A stretch of DNA of 64,000 nucleotides from NCBI RefSeq assembly GCF_003386285.1, contig NZ_QPNC01000002.1, positions 1-64,000 on the forward strand, read 5' to 3'. The notes beneath the pieces are model-generated. The model was given only the letters and a program-made list of their open reading frames with translations, ran no database searches and was not told where the DNA came from. Position numbers and translations under genes: made by a program. This document shows positions 52,624 through 59,816 of the stretch, in pieces (positions within the stretch are counted from its first letter, which is position 1; each line of letters opens with the position of its first letter). This DNA is from Nocardiopsis sp. FIRDI 009. GTDB lineage: Bacteria; Actinomycetota; Actinomycetes; Streptosporangiales; Streptosporangiaceae.

Positions 52624-54045
52624 GTGAGCGACCTGCCATTCGGTTTCAGCATGCCGAACGATCCCGATGACGAGTCCGGACGCCGCTCTGGCGACTCCGG
52701 CTCGGGTGCCGGCAGCGGCCGCCCGGGCGGGGGAGACTCCGGAACGCCGAGCGACTTCCCGTTCGGCGACCCACAGCAGATGGCCAACATGCTCCGGCAG
52801 TTCGCCGACATGATGTCCGCCCAGCCGGGCCCGGGCGGCTCCGGCGGCGCGTCGTCGCAGTCGGGGATCAACTGGGACATGGCCAAGAACATCGCGCGGC
52901 ACACGGTGTCCCAGCACGGTGACCCGAGCGTGCCGCCGCACGACTACGCCAAGGTCGAGGAGGCGCTCCGCCTCGCCGACCTGTGGCTCGACCAGGCTAC
53001 CGACCTGCCGTCGGGGATCCACACCGCCCAGGCGTGGAGCCGGTCGGAGTGGATCGAGCGGACGATCGACTCGTGGGCGCAGCTGTGCGACCCGCTGACG
53101 TCCAAGACCGTGCAGGCGATGGGGCAGAACCTGCCGGAGGAGATGCGGTCCGTGGCCGGTCCGCTGCTGGGCATGGTCCAGCAGATGGGCGGCATGATGG
53201 TCGGCCAGCAGGCGGGGCAGGCCATCGGGGAGCTGGCGCGTGAGGTGATCGGCACCACCGACATCGGTCTGCCGCTGGCCGGTGAGGGCAACGCGGCCCT
53301 GCTGCCGCCCGGTGTGACCAGGTTCGGCGAGGGGCTCCAGATCCCCGAGGACGAGGTGCGGCTGTACCTGGCCGCGCGCGAGGCGGCGGTGCACCGCCTG
53401 TACTCGCACGTGCCGTGGCTGCGCTCGCACGTGTCCCGGCTGGTCGAGGAGTACGCGTCCGGGATGTCGTTCGACGTCAGCGGTCTGGAGGACAAGCTCG
53501 GCGGGATCGACCTCACCAACCCGGAGGCCCTCCAGGAGGCGCTGTCCGGCGGGGTGGGCGGCGAGAGCCTGTTCCAGCCGGAGGACACGCCGCAGCAGAA
53601 GGCGGCGCTGGCCCGCCTGGAGACCACGCTGGCGCTGATCGAGGGCTGGGTGGCCACGGTGGTGTCGGACGCGGTGTCCGAGCGGCTGCCGCAGGCGGGG
53701 GCCCTGGCCGAGGCGACCCGGCGGCGCCGGGCGACCGGCGGGCCCGCCGAGCACACGTTCGCGGCCCTGGTGGGACTGGAACTGCGTCCGCGGCGGCTGC
53801 GGGAGGCGTCGGCCCTGTGGACCGCGCTGGAGGAGGCTCGCGGTATCGAGGGGCGCGACGCGGTGTGGCAGCACCCGGACCTGATGCCCACGGGCGCGGA
53901 CCTGGACGACCCGGACGCGTTCGTCAGCGGCGGCGGGGAGTTCGGGGACGCCGACTTCGACATCTCGAAGCTGACCGGTGACGCGGACGGCGCGAAGGAC
54001 GAGGAGAAGAAGGACGAGGGCGACGACCGCGGAGAGGACGCCTAG
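52624..54045 (+). CDS. DUF2342 / zinc-dependent metalloprotease-like protein
   Basis: 473 aa. The N-terminal 60 residues are Gly/Ser/Asp-rich, then FADMMSAQPGPG and a helical domain with the segment AREAAVHRLYSHVPWLRSHV, and later ALETTLALIEGWVA-like helices and RRRRATGGPAEHTFAALVGLELRPRRLREA-type segment (shown in parts). This family is often called a coenzyme F420 biosynthesis-associated or zinc metalloprotease-like protein; I see HRLYSHVP but no classical HExxH, so catalysis is unproven. Its GTG 52624 lies 63 bp from the divergent epimerase. Its stop overlaps the Nudix start by 1 nt. Confidence 0.82.
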   Translation: MSDLPFGFSMPNDPDDESGRRSGDSGSGAGSGRPGGGDSGTPSDFPFGDPQQMANMLRQFADMMSAQPGPGGSGGASSQSGINWDMAKNIARHTVSQHGDPSVPPHDYAKVEEALRLADLWLDQATDLPSGIHTAQAWSRSEWIERTIDSWAQLCDPLTSKTVQAMGQNLPEEMRSVAGPLLGMVQQMGGMMVGQQAGQAIGELAREVIGTTDIGLPLAGEGNAALLPPGVTRFGEGLQIPEDEVRLYLAAREAAVHRLYSHVPWLRSHVSRLVEEYASGMSFDVSGLEDKLGGIDLTNPEALQEALSGGVGGESLFQPEDTPQQKAALARLETTLALIEGWVATVVSDAVSERLPQAGALAEATRRRRATGGPAEHTFAALVGLELRPRRLREASALWTALEEARGIEGRDAVWQHPDLMPTGADLDDPDAFVSGGGEFGDADFDISKLTGDADGAKDEEKKDEGDDRGEDA

Positions 54046-54617
54046 TGTCGTTGCACGCGGACGCCCGGGCGGTGCTGGGCGCGTGGAGCGCGCCCGACGC
54101 CCGGCAGGAGGAGCTGCGCCGGTCGTACCTGGAACACCTGGACGCGCACGAGGACGCGATGTGGCGGGAGTGCCTGCCGGGTCACGTGACGGCGAGTTCG
54201 GCGATCATCTCGGCGGACGGTTCCCGGGTGGCGCTGGTGCTGCACGGTATCCACAACCTGTGGTTGCAGACCGGCGGCCACTGCGAGCCCGGGGACGCCA
54301 CGCTGGCCGGGGCGGCGCTGCGGGAGGCGACCGAGGAGTCGGGGATCGAGGGGATCACCCTGTTGCCGACCCCGGTCCGGCTGGACCGGCACGCGGTTCC
54401 GTGCGGGGGCGGGAGTCACCACCTGGACGTGCAGTTCGCGGCGATCGCGCCGCCGGACGCGGTGCTGGTGCGGGACCCGAACGAGTCGAACGACCTGGGC
54501 TGGTTCCCGGTCGACGAGGTGCCGGAGCCGTCGGACGAGCCGTGTCGGGCGCTGGTGCGCGCGGCGGCCTCGGCGGTGGCCGAGCATCTGCGCGCCGGGC
54601 GGGCGACCAGGGCCTGA
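54045..54617 (+). CDS. Nudix hydrolase
   Basis: 190 aa. The Nudix box is complete: GGHCEPGDATLAGAALREAT plus EESG, matching Gx5Ex7REUxEExGU. The N-terminal 60 residues carry a helical arm (EELRRSYLEHLDAHEDAMWREC). It should cleave nucleoside-diphosphate-linked compounds with Mg, substrate unknown. Start GTG 54045 shares one base with the stop of the DUF2342 gene, so it is translationally coupled. Confidence 0.92.
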   Translation: MSLHADARAVLGAWSAPDARQEELRRSYLEHLDAHEDAMWRECLPGHVTASSAIISADGSRVALVLHGIHNLWLQTGGHCEPGDATLAGAALREATEESGIEGITLLPTPVRLDRHAVPCGGGSHHLDVQFAAIAPPDAVLVRDPNESNDLGWFPVDEVPEPSDEPCRALVRAAASAVAEHLRAGRATRA

Positions 54618-54680
54618 GGTCCACGGAAGGGTCCCCGCTCCGGATGGCCGGAGCGGGGCCCGTTTCGTCCGCCGTCACCG

Positions 54681-55544
54681 TCAGTCGAACAGGTCCTCGG
54701 GGCGGTCGACGGCGACAGCCTTGGGAACCCACTTCTCCAGGGTCTCCAGGTCGGTGCAGGACTCGATCCGTTCACGGACCTGGTCGGGGACGGTGAAACC
54801 GCGCTCCTGGAGGATCACGATCACGTTCCGGGCAGCCTCCTGCGTTCGGCCCTCCTCGCGGCCGATGCCGACGTACTTGCGGGCGAAGTCGCTCTGCCAT
54901 TCCCAGGTGTCCACGGCCATCAGGTCCTCCATGTGCTTCTGGGCGGCCTCGCCAAGACCAGCCATAACGTAGTCATAGTAGAACGCGCGGCGATCAGGGT
55001 CGATGGAGTCCAGGGCCTCCATCAGCGCGTCGAGGGTCGCGGGGTTGGCGTCGCCGTGCGCCCTGGCCGAGAGAACGGCGAGTTCTGGGAACTCACGCGC
55101 CCGTCGTGCGTCGACGACGACGGGTGTGGCGGACGGGCCGATCACCAGAGGCGACAGGACGAAGCCCGGGTGACCGATGTGGATGGCCTCCGCGCACGTG
55201 CACGCCATGCCGTCCGTGGGGCACAGGACGAGCAGGATCGCCGGGCACCCCAGGCGTGCGTAGAGGGTGACCAGATAGGCGGGCCAACTCGACTTCTTTC
55301 GGCTGTCCGCCCGGTGCTGACGCTCGACCACCACGGCGAGGACGTGCTCGGTGCCGTTGCGGAGCACGACGGCACCGTCGCTGTTCCACTCCTTCGGGTC
55401 GCAGTTGGTCAGGACGGATGACGTGAGCACCGTTTCGGTGTGCGGAGGTGGGTCGATCCCCAGGGACTCCTGGAGGAGGACCGGCACCATCTCGGGCAGG
55501 TTCTGGATGATCCGCAGCGGGATCTCGTGTTCTCGGCTGGGCAC
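54681..55544 (-). CDS. Rpn-like PD-(D/E)XK nuclease-fold protein, paralogue
   Basis: 287 aa, similar along its whole length to the protein at 38448-39347. It has EIPLRIIQNLPEMVPVLLQE, then a catalytic-strand region VLAVVVERQHRADSRKK, and the shared EWQSDFARKYVGIGREEG motif followed by VILQERGFTVPDQVRERIESCTDLETLEKW. The first catalytic Glu region reads VVERQ where the paralogue has IAEVQ. GTG 55544 has AAGGAG 5-6 nt upstream, a good fix for the start. Such families may act in phage defence or recombination, by inference from Rpn. It converges with the Nudix gene. Confidence 0.7.
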   Translation of the reverse strand: MPSREHEIPLRIIQNLPEMVPVLLQESLGIDPPPHTETVLTSSVLTNCDPKEWNSDGAVVLRNGTEHVLAVVVERQHRADSRKKSSWPAYLVTLYARLGCPAILLVLCPTDGMACTCAEAIHIGHPGFVLSPLVIGPSATPVVVDARRAREFPELAVLSARAHGDANPATLDALMEALDSIDPDRRAFYYDYVMAGLGEAAQKHMEDLMAVDTWEWQSDFARKYVGIGREEGRTQEAARNVIVILQERGFTVPDQVRERIESCTDLETLEKWVPKAVAVDRPEDLFD

Positions 55545-55643
55545 TGGGCTCCTTGAGGGGGAGCGGTCGTGGGTCGGGGACCCCACGGCCAGGGTGGTCG
55601 AATCAACTGATGAGAGTGGGACATCCGTATCCGCACGGCCCTC

Positions 55644-56090
55644 TCAGGGCGTGGCCAGGAGGTCGCCGACGGGGACACGCGGGGCCGGAACGGTCGACGG
55701 CGCGGGCGGAGGAACCGGGGTCTTCGGGGCCGAAGGCGTGGACGGAGCACTCCAGGAGCGAAGGCGCGCGGTCGCGCGGGCCTGGACGCGGGCGAGTTCC
55801 CGTTCGTGGGCTACGTAGTACGGGCGCACCAGGGCGACGTCGTCGGCGACGGGGGCTGCCGTGGTCGGGGCGGTGAGGGACACCGGAGCGGCGGGGCGGT
55901 TCGGACGCACGGTCGGCCTGGGCGGGGTCGGTGCGGCGGCCCGCTCGGGGAGCGGCAGCGGTGCATAGGGGCGGACCCGGGTGGAACGGCGCCGCCGCGC
56001 GGCGGCGGAGTGGCGTCCGCGGGCGGGGGTGAGCAGGGCTTTCGCGTAGGCCCTGGCCATGGCGATGAGGGCAGCGGTAAACTTGCGCAC
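55644..56090 (-). CDS. Hypothetical Pro/Ala/Arg-rich small protein
   Basis: 148 aa, not recognised. A hydrophobic N-terminal helix (MRKFTAALIAMARAYAKALL) looks amphipathic and could bind membrane or be a poor signal; the middle is Arg- and Pro-rich, and one ordered-looking helix, VRPYYVAHERELARVQARATARLRSW, is followed by a Pro/Thr-rich tail. GTG 56090 has AAGGAAAGGAA 11-18 nt upstream. It sits in the accessory group between the Rpn-like gene and a second unknown gene on the same strand. Confidence 0.6.
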   Translation of the reverse strand: MRKFTAALIAMARAYAKALLTPARGRHSAAARRRRSTRVRPYAPLPLPERAAAPTPPRPTVRPNRPAAPVSLTAPTTAAPVADDVALVRPYYVAHERELARVQARATARLRSWSAPSTPSAPKTPVPPPAPSTVPAPRVPVGDLLATP

Positions 56091-56296
56091 GCTGGCAATT
56101 TCCTTTCCTTGAAAGATTCTTGCTTGCTGGCCACGACCCCGGGCGGTGTCTAACCGTCGCGGGGTCTTCTGAATTCGTCGTGCGCGAAGAGAGTAGGGCC
56201 TTTTCTTGCTCCGCGCACCTGCTACTGAAAAGTAGTCACAGGACTTCCGAAATGTGCGACTTTCCACCCGAGCAATATGAGGGGAGAAGTCCGCTT
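56091..56296. other. AT-richer intergenic stretch between small unknown genes
   Basis: 206 bp, lower in GC than its neighbours. It includes a small perfect hairpin CTACT-GAAA-AGTAG (56222-56235) and another CCCCG/CGGGG pair near 56131-56158. It should carry the promoter of the 148-aa gene. Confidence 0.4.
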
Positions 56297-56677
56297 TCAA
56301 CGCCTTCGCTTCCTCCGGGGCAGCGGCGGCAGTCGCGGCCGGGGAACGACGGAGACGGGGCGCGGCCGGAATCGGGCCGGGGCCGGATACGCGCACCCGA
56401 GACGTCCTGCCAACCCCGCGCGGGTCGCGATCACCTCGTTCACGACGGCCTCGGCGAACTCGCGGTCCATGTACATGCGGTCGCCGCTGCCGTTGAGCCA
56501 CGTGTAGCAGTCGAACCCGGTCACGGTGATCTCGCAGCGCCCCAGGTACTCGCAGCACGTGAGGGTGGGAATGGGATCGACGGAGAACCAATGGGATTTG
56601 TCGGACATGGTGGTGTCGAGACCACGTCGCGTGAATTCACCCTGGAGTTCCCTCAGGGCACGGATGATTTCCTCCAT
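56297..56677 (-). CDS. Hypothetical protein divergent from the XRE regulator
   Basis: 126 aa, not recognised. Residues 1-90 look like a compact alpha/beta domain: MEEIIRALRELQGEFTRRGL, then SHWFSVDPIP, LTCCEYLGRCEITVTGFDCY with four cysteines, and MYMDREFAEAVVNEV. Residues 95-126 are a Pro/Arg-rich basic tail. The start ATG 56677 has GAGGTC upstream. It is divergent from the XRE-DUF5753 gene, with 99 bp between, and co-oriented with the 148-aa gene, so a joint function with the regulator is plausible. Confidence 0.65.
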   Translation of the reverse strand: MEEIIRALRELQGEFTRRGLDTTMSDKSHWFSVDPIPTLTCCEYLGRCEITVTGFDCYTWLNGSGDRMYMDREFAEAVVNEVIATRAGLAGRLGCAYPAPARFRPRPVSVVPRPRLPPLPRRKRRR

Positions 56678-56776
56678 GACCTCATGCTGCGACCCCGATT
56701 TCGTGTTGCGCGAGCAAGCGTCATGTATCCCCAACGACATAGCGCACAACGGAACGGCGTTGATAAAAGTTGGAGC

Positions 56777-57547
56777 ATGACGGAACACGCCTTCCCCTCA
56801 CACCTGGCGAAGGGGCGCGAAATCGCGGGCCTCACACAGCGACAACTGGCCTCCCGCGTCGGCGCGGCGGCCAGCAGCATCTGCCGTTGGGAGTCCGGAA
56901 AGTCCACTCCACGCAGAGACACCGTGCACCGCCTGGACGACGTGCTCGGGATGCGGGGGCGCCTGGTGCGTGTGTGGGAGCTGGATACCAGTGGGACCGC
57001 ACTCGCGCCCTGGATGCGGGACATCGAGCGGCTGGAGGAACGCGCCGAGACCATCGAACTGGTGTCACCGCTGATGGTTCCAGGAACCTTGCAGTCACCC
57101 CGGTACGCGCGCTTGGTCTTCGAGGAGGGGCTGGCCGGGTCGGACCGCGAGATCGAACGGTTGGTGGCGCACCGCTGCGGACGCTACGAGTACCTGCGCG
57201 CGAAGAACAACCCCGTCATCACCGCGATGTTTCCGGCCACCGCACTGAGCTGGACCCCGGACGCCGTCAAACAGGAACAAGTTGCACATTTGATGACGCT
57301 CGCCGCAAACGGGAAGGTACGCGTCAATCTCGTACCAGAGGGGACCCTTCTCATCGGAGTGACGAGTCCCTTCATCATGTTCCACCTACCCGGAGGGGAC
57401 AAGGTTGCTTCGTCCGATCACGTTGCCGGTAACGTGCTCCATGAGGATTCCACCGGGTATGACCGCCTGCACGGCCTGGTGAAGCGCGCTCTGGAATGCG
57501 CCCTCCCCGCCCGGCAGTCATTGCAGGTACTAGGAGATCTACTGTGA
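56777..57547 (+). CDS. XRE-family regulator with DUF5753 domain
   Basis: 256 aa. The helix-turn-helix is at residues 8-60 (LAKGREIAGLTQRQLASRVGAAASSICRWE), and the DUF5753 region follows (ELVSPLMVPGTLQSPRYARLV, GKVRVNLVPEGTLLIGVTSP, FHLPGGDKVASSD). The DUF397 gene overlaps its end by 4 bp, the typical pair of filamentous actinobacteria. GGAG stands 3-4 nt before ATG 56777. Such pairs are thought to regulate development or act in toxin-antitoxin-like fashion; the target here is unknown, and the divergent 126-aa gene is a prime candidate. Confidence 0.93.
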   Translation: MTEHAFPSHLAKGREIAGLTQRQLASRVGAAASSICRWESGKSTPRRDTVHRLDDVLGMRGRLVRVWELDTSGTALAPWMRDIERLEERAETIELVSPLMVPGTLQSPRYARLVFEEGLAGSDREIERLVAHRCGRYEYLRAKNNPVITAMFPATALSWTPDAVKQEQVAHLMTLAANGKVRVNLVPEGTLLIGVTSPFIMFHLPGGDKVASSDHVAGNVLHEDSTGYDRLHGLVKRALECALPARQSLQVLGDLL

Positions 57548-57714
57548 ACGACTGGCACAAGTCCAGCTACAGCCACTCGGGGGCGCAGTGCGTGGAGGTA
57601 CGGGAGCACCCGACGGGCGCTGACGTTCGCGACACCCAGAACCGCGACGCGGGCCACCTGACCTTCCCCCGGAACGAATGGCAGGCCCTGGTCACCCTCG
57701 CCCAGCGCGCCTGA
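57544..57714 (+). CDS. DUF397 domain protein
   Basis: 56 aa. The whole protein is one DUF397 unit: WHKSSYSHSGAQCVEV, then VRDTQNRDAGHLTFPRNEWQALV. The family is small, acidic-aromatic, and encoded right after XRE-DUF5753 regulators. GTG 57544 overlaps the regulator stop (GTGA). It is thought to interact with the regulator, which is family-level inference. A hairpin terminator follows at 57728-57751. Confidence 0.93.
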   Translation: MNDWHKSSYSHSGAQCVEVREHPTGADVRDTQNRDAGHLTFPRNEWQALVTLAQRA

Positions 57715-57727
57715 CCCCCGGCAGGGG

Positions 57728-57751
57728 CCGTACCGGGTCGTCCCGGTACGG
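57728..57751. terminator. Hairpin between convergent DUF397 and YgjP-like genes
   Basis: CCGTACCGGG pairs perfectly over 10 bp with CCCGGTACGG around TCGT. It can serve both converging transcripts; no long T-run is present. Confidence 0.6.
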
Positions 57752-57773
57752 TCTTCACCCCGATTGAGCGCGG

Positions 57774-58343
57774 TCAGTCCTCGGCCGCGACCCCCGCGGT
57801 GTCCTCTTCCTCCTCGGGCACCTCGCTCTGGTCACAGGGCTCCAGGCGGGACGCCGCGCTGAACCCCTCCAGGTAGCCGCGGGCGCGCTCGGTCCTGGGA
57901 TAGCGCCGCACCAACTCCCAGAACTCACGCCCGTGGTCGGCGTGGAACAGGTGCGCGAGCTCGTGGACGAGCACGTAGTCCAGCACCCACGAGGGCATGC
58001 CGACCAGCCGTCGGGAGATGCGGATCGTTCGGGTCTCGGGGGTGCACGAACCCCAGCGCGCGTTCTGGTTGTCCACCCAGCGCACCGACTCGGGCAGCTC
58101 CGTCCCGCCGAGGAACCGGTGGGCCAGCTCCAACGCGCGCTCGTGCAGCTCGCGGTCGCCGGAGTGGCGTCGGCCCTCACGGGCCTCCAGCCGTTGCAGC
58201 ATCCGTCCCACCCAGCGCTTTTCCTCAGCGCGGGAGAACGTCGCGGGCACGAGGACGACCGTGGTGTCCCCGTCCCGGTAGGCCGACACCGTGCGTCGAC
58301 GACGAGGACTGCGGCGTACCTCGACTTTGGTGTTCGAGGGCAC
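57774..58343 (-). CDS. YgjP/M48-like metal-dependent hydrolase (DUF45 family)
   Basis: 189 aa. A basic beta-rich N-terminal part (KVEVRRSPRRRRTVSAY) is followed by VRWVDNQNARWGSCTPETRTI and the metal site VLVHELAHLFHADHGREFWE: HExxH plus a third His, as in YgjP-type proteins. The C-terminal 25 residues are acidic. TACCGT (complement of 58351-58356) ends 7 nt before GTG 58343, favouring this start over the longer frame, and a leaderless mRNA. The substrate is unknown; often found beside UvrD2-type helicase genes in actinobacteria, as nearby here. Confidence 0.88.
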   Translation of the reverse strand: MPSNTKVEVRRSPRRRRTVSAYRDGDTTVVLVPATFSRAEEKRWVGRMLQRLEAREGRRHSGDRELHERALELAHRFLGGTELPESVRWVDNQNARWGSCTPETRTIRISRRLVGMPSWVLDYVLVHELAHLFHADHGREFWELVRRYPRTERARGYLEGFSAASRLEPCDQSEVPEEEEDTAGVAAED

Positions 58344-58661
58344 GAACTTTACGGTAGCCGAGCCGGGCCCCGTAGCACAGGTGTGTCTTGTGGAGATTTG
58401 TCTGTCGGTTCCGTGATGGACGGATGACCTGACGCGCACGGAAAGCCCTACGGTGTGGCGGATTCCACCCCGATCAGGGCGACACCGCGGCCGGTGGGAG
58501 CAGCACACGGGCGTTCGGCGCGACGGTTCCATGATCTGTTCGCAACACAAACGAGACCGGACGGTGATCCCACCCGAGGGTCACCGCCCGGCCCCACACC
58601 GCGCGTGAGTGATCAGGTGGAGGGCCTACCGTCCGTCGCCCTCCCACCGGTCAGCCGTGCG
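58344..58661. other. Intergenic region after the small helical gene
   Basis: 318 bp without a convincing gene. It contains the YgjP-like promoter near 58351, a hairpin CGGTGATCC/GGGTCACCG (about 58562-58586), and a GGTGGAGGGC/GCCCTCCCACC hairpin (58616-58648) that may end the small gene or whiB7 transcript. Confidence 0.5.
58616..58648 (-). terminator. Hairpin after the small helical protein gene
   Basis: GGTGGAGGGC pairs with GCCCTCCCACC with one bulged base around a 12-nt loop. It lies about 14 nt after the stop on the minus strand, with no T-run. Confidence 0.45.
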
Positions 58662-58826
58662 TCAACACAGCCTGGACCACGCCACTTCCATGAGCGCCTC
58701 CTCCAAACGGCGCTCCTGCCGCTGACGCGCGCGCAGCTGGCGGGCTCCGAGCCGGAGGTCCTCCCGGCGACGGGGGTCGACTTCCGCGCTCTCGACCACG
58801 CGCATGATTTCCTGGATCAGCATCAT
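58662..58826 (-). CDS. Small charged helical protein, hypothetical
   Basis: 54 aa: MMLIQEIMRVVESAEVDPRR, then RLGARQLRARQRQERRLEEAL and a final short helix ending SRLC. It looks like a two-helix protein with strong charge pattern, perhaps a coiled coil. It lies 47 bp after whiB7 on the same strand, so it may be the second gene of that transcript. AAGGAACGAAGAACG precedes ATG 58826. I do not recognise it; linked small genes after whiB7 are not something I can assign. Confidence 0.6.
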   Translation of the reverse strand: MMLIQEIMRVVESAEVDPRRREDLRLGARQLRARQRQERRLEEALMEVAWSRLC

Positions 58827-58873
58827 CGTTCTTCGTTCCTTCGTGGGACGTGTGTTCGGGATCGGGGTGGGGG

Positions 58874-59152
58874 TCAGGCGGCGACCGGGGCGGGGTTCTT
58901 CCGGGGGCGGCCACGCGGACGCTTGCGCGCCACGACCTGACCGGCGACGAGCAGCTGCCCGCCCCAGACGCCCCACGGCTCCTTGCGCTCCAGCGCGTCC
59001 GCCAGGCACTGCTCCTTGACGGGGCACGAGCCGCACACGGCCTTGGCGGCCTCGACGTCGGCGGGGGCCTCGGCGAAGAACAGGTCGGGCTGGAGTCGGC
59101 AGGGAACTTCGGTCTCACCCAGCCAGGGCGTTTGCAGGACCGACGCAAGCAT
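58874..59152 (-). CDS. whiB7: WhiB7-type antibiotic-resistance regulator
   Basis: 92 aa. Four cysteines at 18, 40, 43 and 49 bind the [4Fe-4S] cluster (EVPCRLQPDLFFAEAP, CGSCPVKEQC), followed by EPWGVWGG, the sigma-factor contact, and a C-terminal AT-hook RPRGRPRKNP. The AT-hook and EPWGVWGG together are diagnostic of WhiB7/WblC, which with the main sigma factor turns on intrinsic resistance genes when translation is blocked. GGAGGG stands 6-7 nt before ATG 59152. A leader of about 650 nt with a long upstream frame and an attenuator precedes it; see those entries. Confidence 0.95.
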   Translation of the reverse strand: MLASVLQTPWLGETEVPCRLQPDLFFAEAPADVEAAKAVCGSCPVKEQCLADALERKEPWGVWGGQLLVAGQVVARKRPRGRPRKNPAPVAA

Positions 59153-59205
59153 CGGTGCCCTCCAAGATCTTTGTTCGTTTCGTACAACGCGGTCGGTGCT
59201 TGCTT

Positions 59206-59223
59206 CACCGGACGAGTCCGGTG
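59206..59223 (-). promoter_or_regulatory. Hairpin in the whiB7 leader, near the start
   Basis: CACCGGAC and GTCCGGTG pair over 8 bp around a 2-nt spacer (so the real loop takes one or two pairs). It lies 54 nt before the whiB7 start, downstream of the attenuator, and could affect translation or partner with other leader segments. Confidence 0.45.
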
Positions 59224-59295
59224 CGGGACCTGGACTTGCGATGCCGCCGAGGCCGTCCACCGCCCCTGGGGGACGGAGTCCGACTACGGAGATAC

Positions 59296-59330
59296 AAAGA
59301 AAGCCGCGGCCCCTGAGTGGGGTCCGCGGC
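59296..59330 (-). terminator. Attenuator-like terminator in the whiB7 leader
   Basis: On the minus strand a GC stem of 11 bp with one bulge (GCCGCGG and CCCC against GGGG and CCGCGGC, loop of 5) is followed at once by TTTCTTT. It lies 29 nt after the stop of the upstream 126-codon frame and 144 nt before whiB7. Another hairpin (CGGCCT/AGGCCG, 59345-59366) sits just upstream and overlaps the frame's stop, so the two could be alternatives. Confidence 0.75.
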
Positions 59331-59359
59331 CACGGTCGAAACTCTCGGCCTGTCCTGCT

Positions 59360-59740
59360 CTAGGCCGGAGTCCTCCGTGGACACTTACCCACTGCGCCGT
59401 AACGGCGCGGGGTGGTTTCGGCGTGGTTCGCCAGCGGCTCGCCCCAAGCCAGGGCCAGCTCGCGCTCAGCGCAGACACGTCCGCCGGTACGGGTATCGCC
59501 CTTGGCGGCCTGGAGCGCGAGGGGCTGGGAGCCCCGGGAACCAGTCATGCCGAGGAAGCCGCCGAGGCCGCTCTCGCGACCGCCGGCGATGGCGTTACCG
59601 GTGGTGGTGAACTCGCCGAACACGGCGTTGGCGTCACGGTGACCAGCCGAGGCGGTGCCCTGGGCAACGATCACCGGACGCTGACGCGAAGGCATGGCGA
59701 AAACAGCGACGAAGCCGGTGGACTGCGTGGTGTTGCTCAT
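59360..59740 (-). CDS. Long upstream reading frame in the whiB7 leader
   Basis: 126 codons, opening MSNTTQSTGFVAVFAMPSRQ, with a central Gly/Ala part (GGRESGLGGFLGMTGSRG) and a basic end (TPRRYGAVGKCPRRTPA). The codons have strong G/C third positions and ATG 59740 has AAGGAGGT 10 nt upstream, so it is very likely translated. It is not recognised. Its stop lies 29 nt before the attenuator hairpin, as expected of a regulatory leader frame, although known whiB7 upstream frames are far shorter. It may be both a protein and a sensor of ribosome stalling. Confidence 0.65.
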   Translation of the reverse strand: MSNTTQSTGFVAVFAMPSRQRPVIVAQGTASAGHRDANAVFGEFTTTGNAIAGGRESGLGGFLGMTGSRGSQPLALQAAKGDTRTGGRVCAERELALAWGEPLANHAETTPRRYGAVGKCPRRTPA

Positions 59741-59816
59741 CAGATTGGGCACCTCCTTCACGGTCGGGCGGCAGGGTCTCGCACCTGCGCCGGGGGCGGT
59801 CATGACGACGATGTAC

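Noticed and set aside
58455..58940. 161-codon plus-strand frame across the small helical gene
   Set aside because: Runs antisense to the start of two minus-strand genes and through hairpins; composition is shadow-like.
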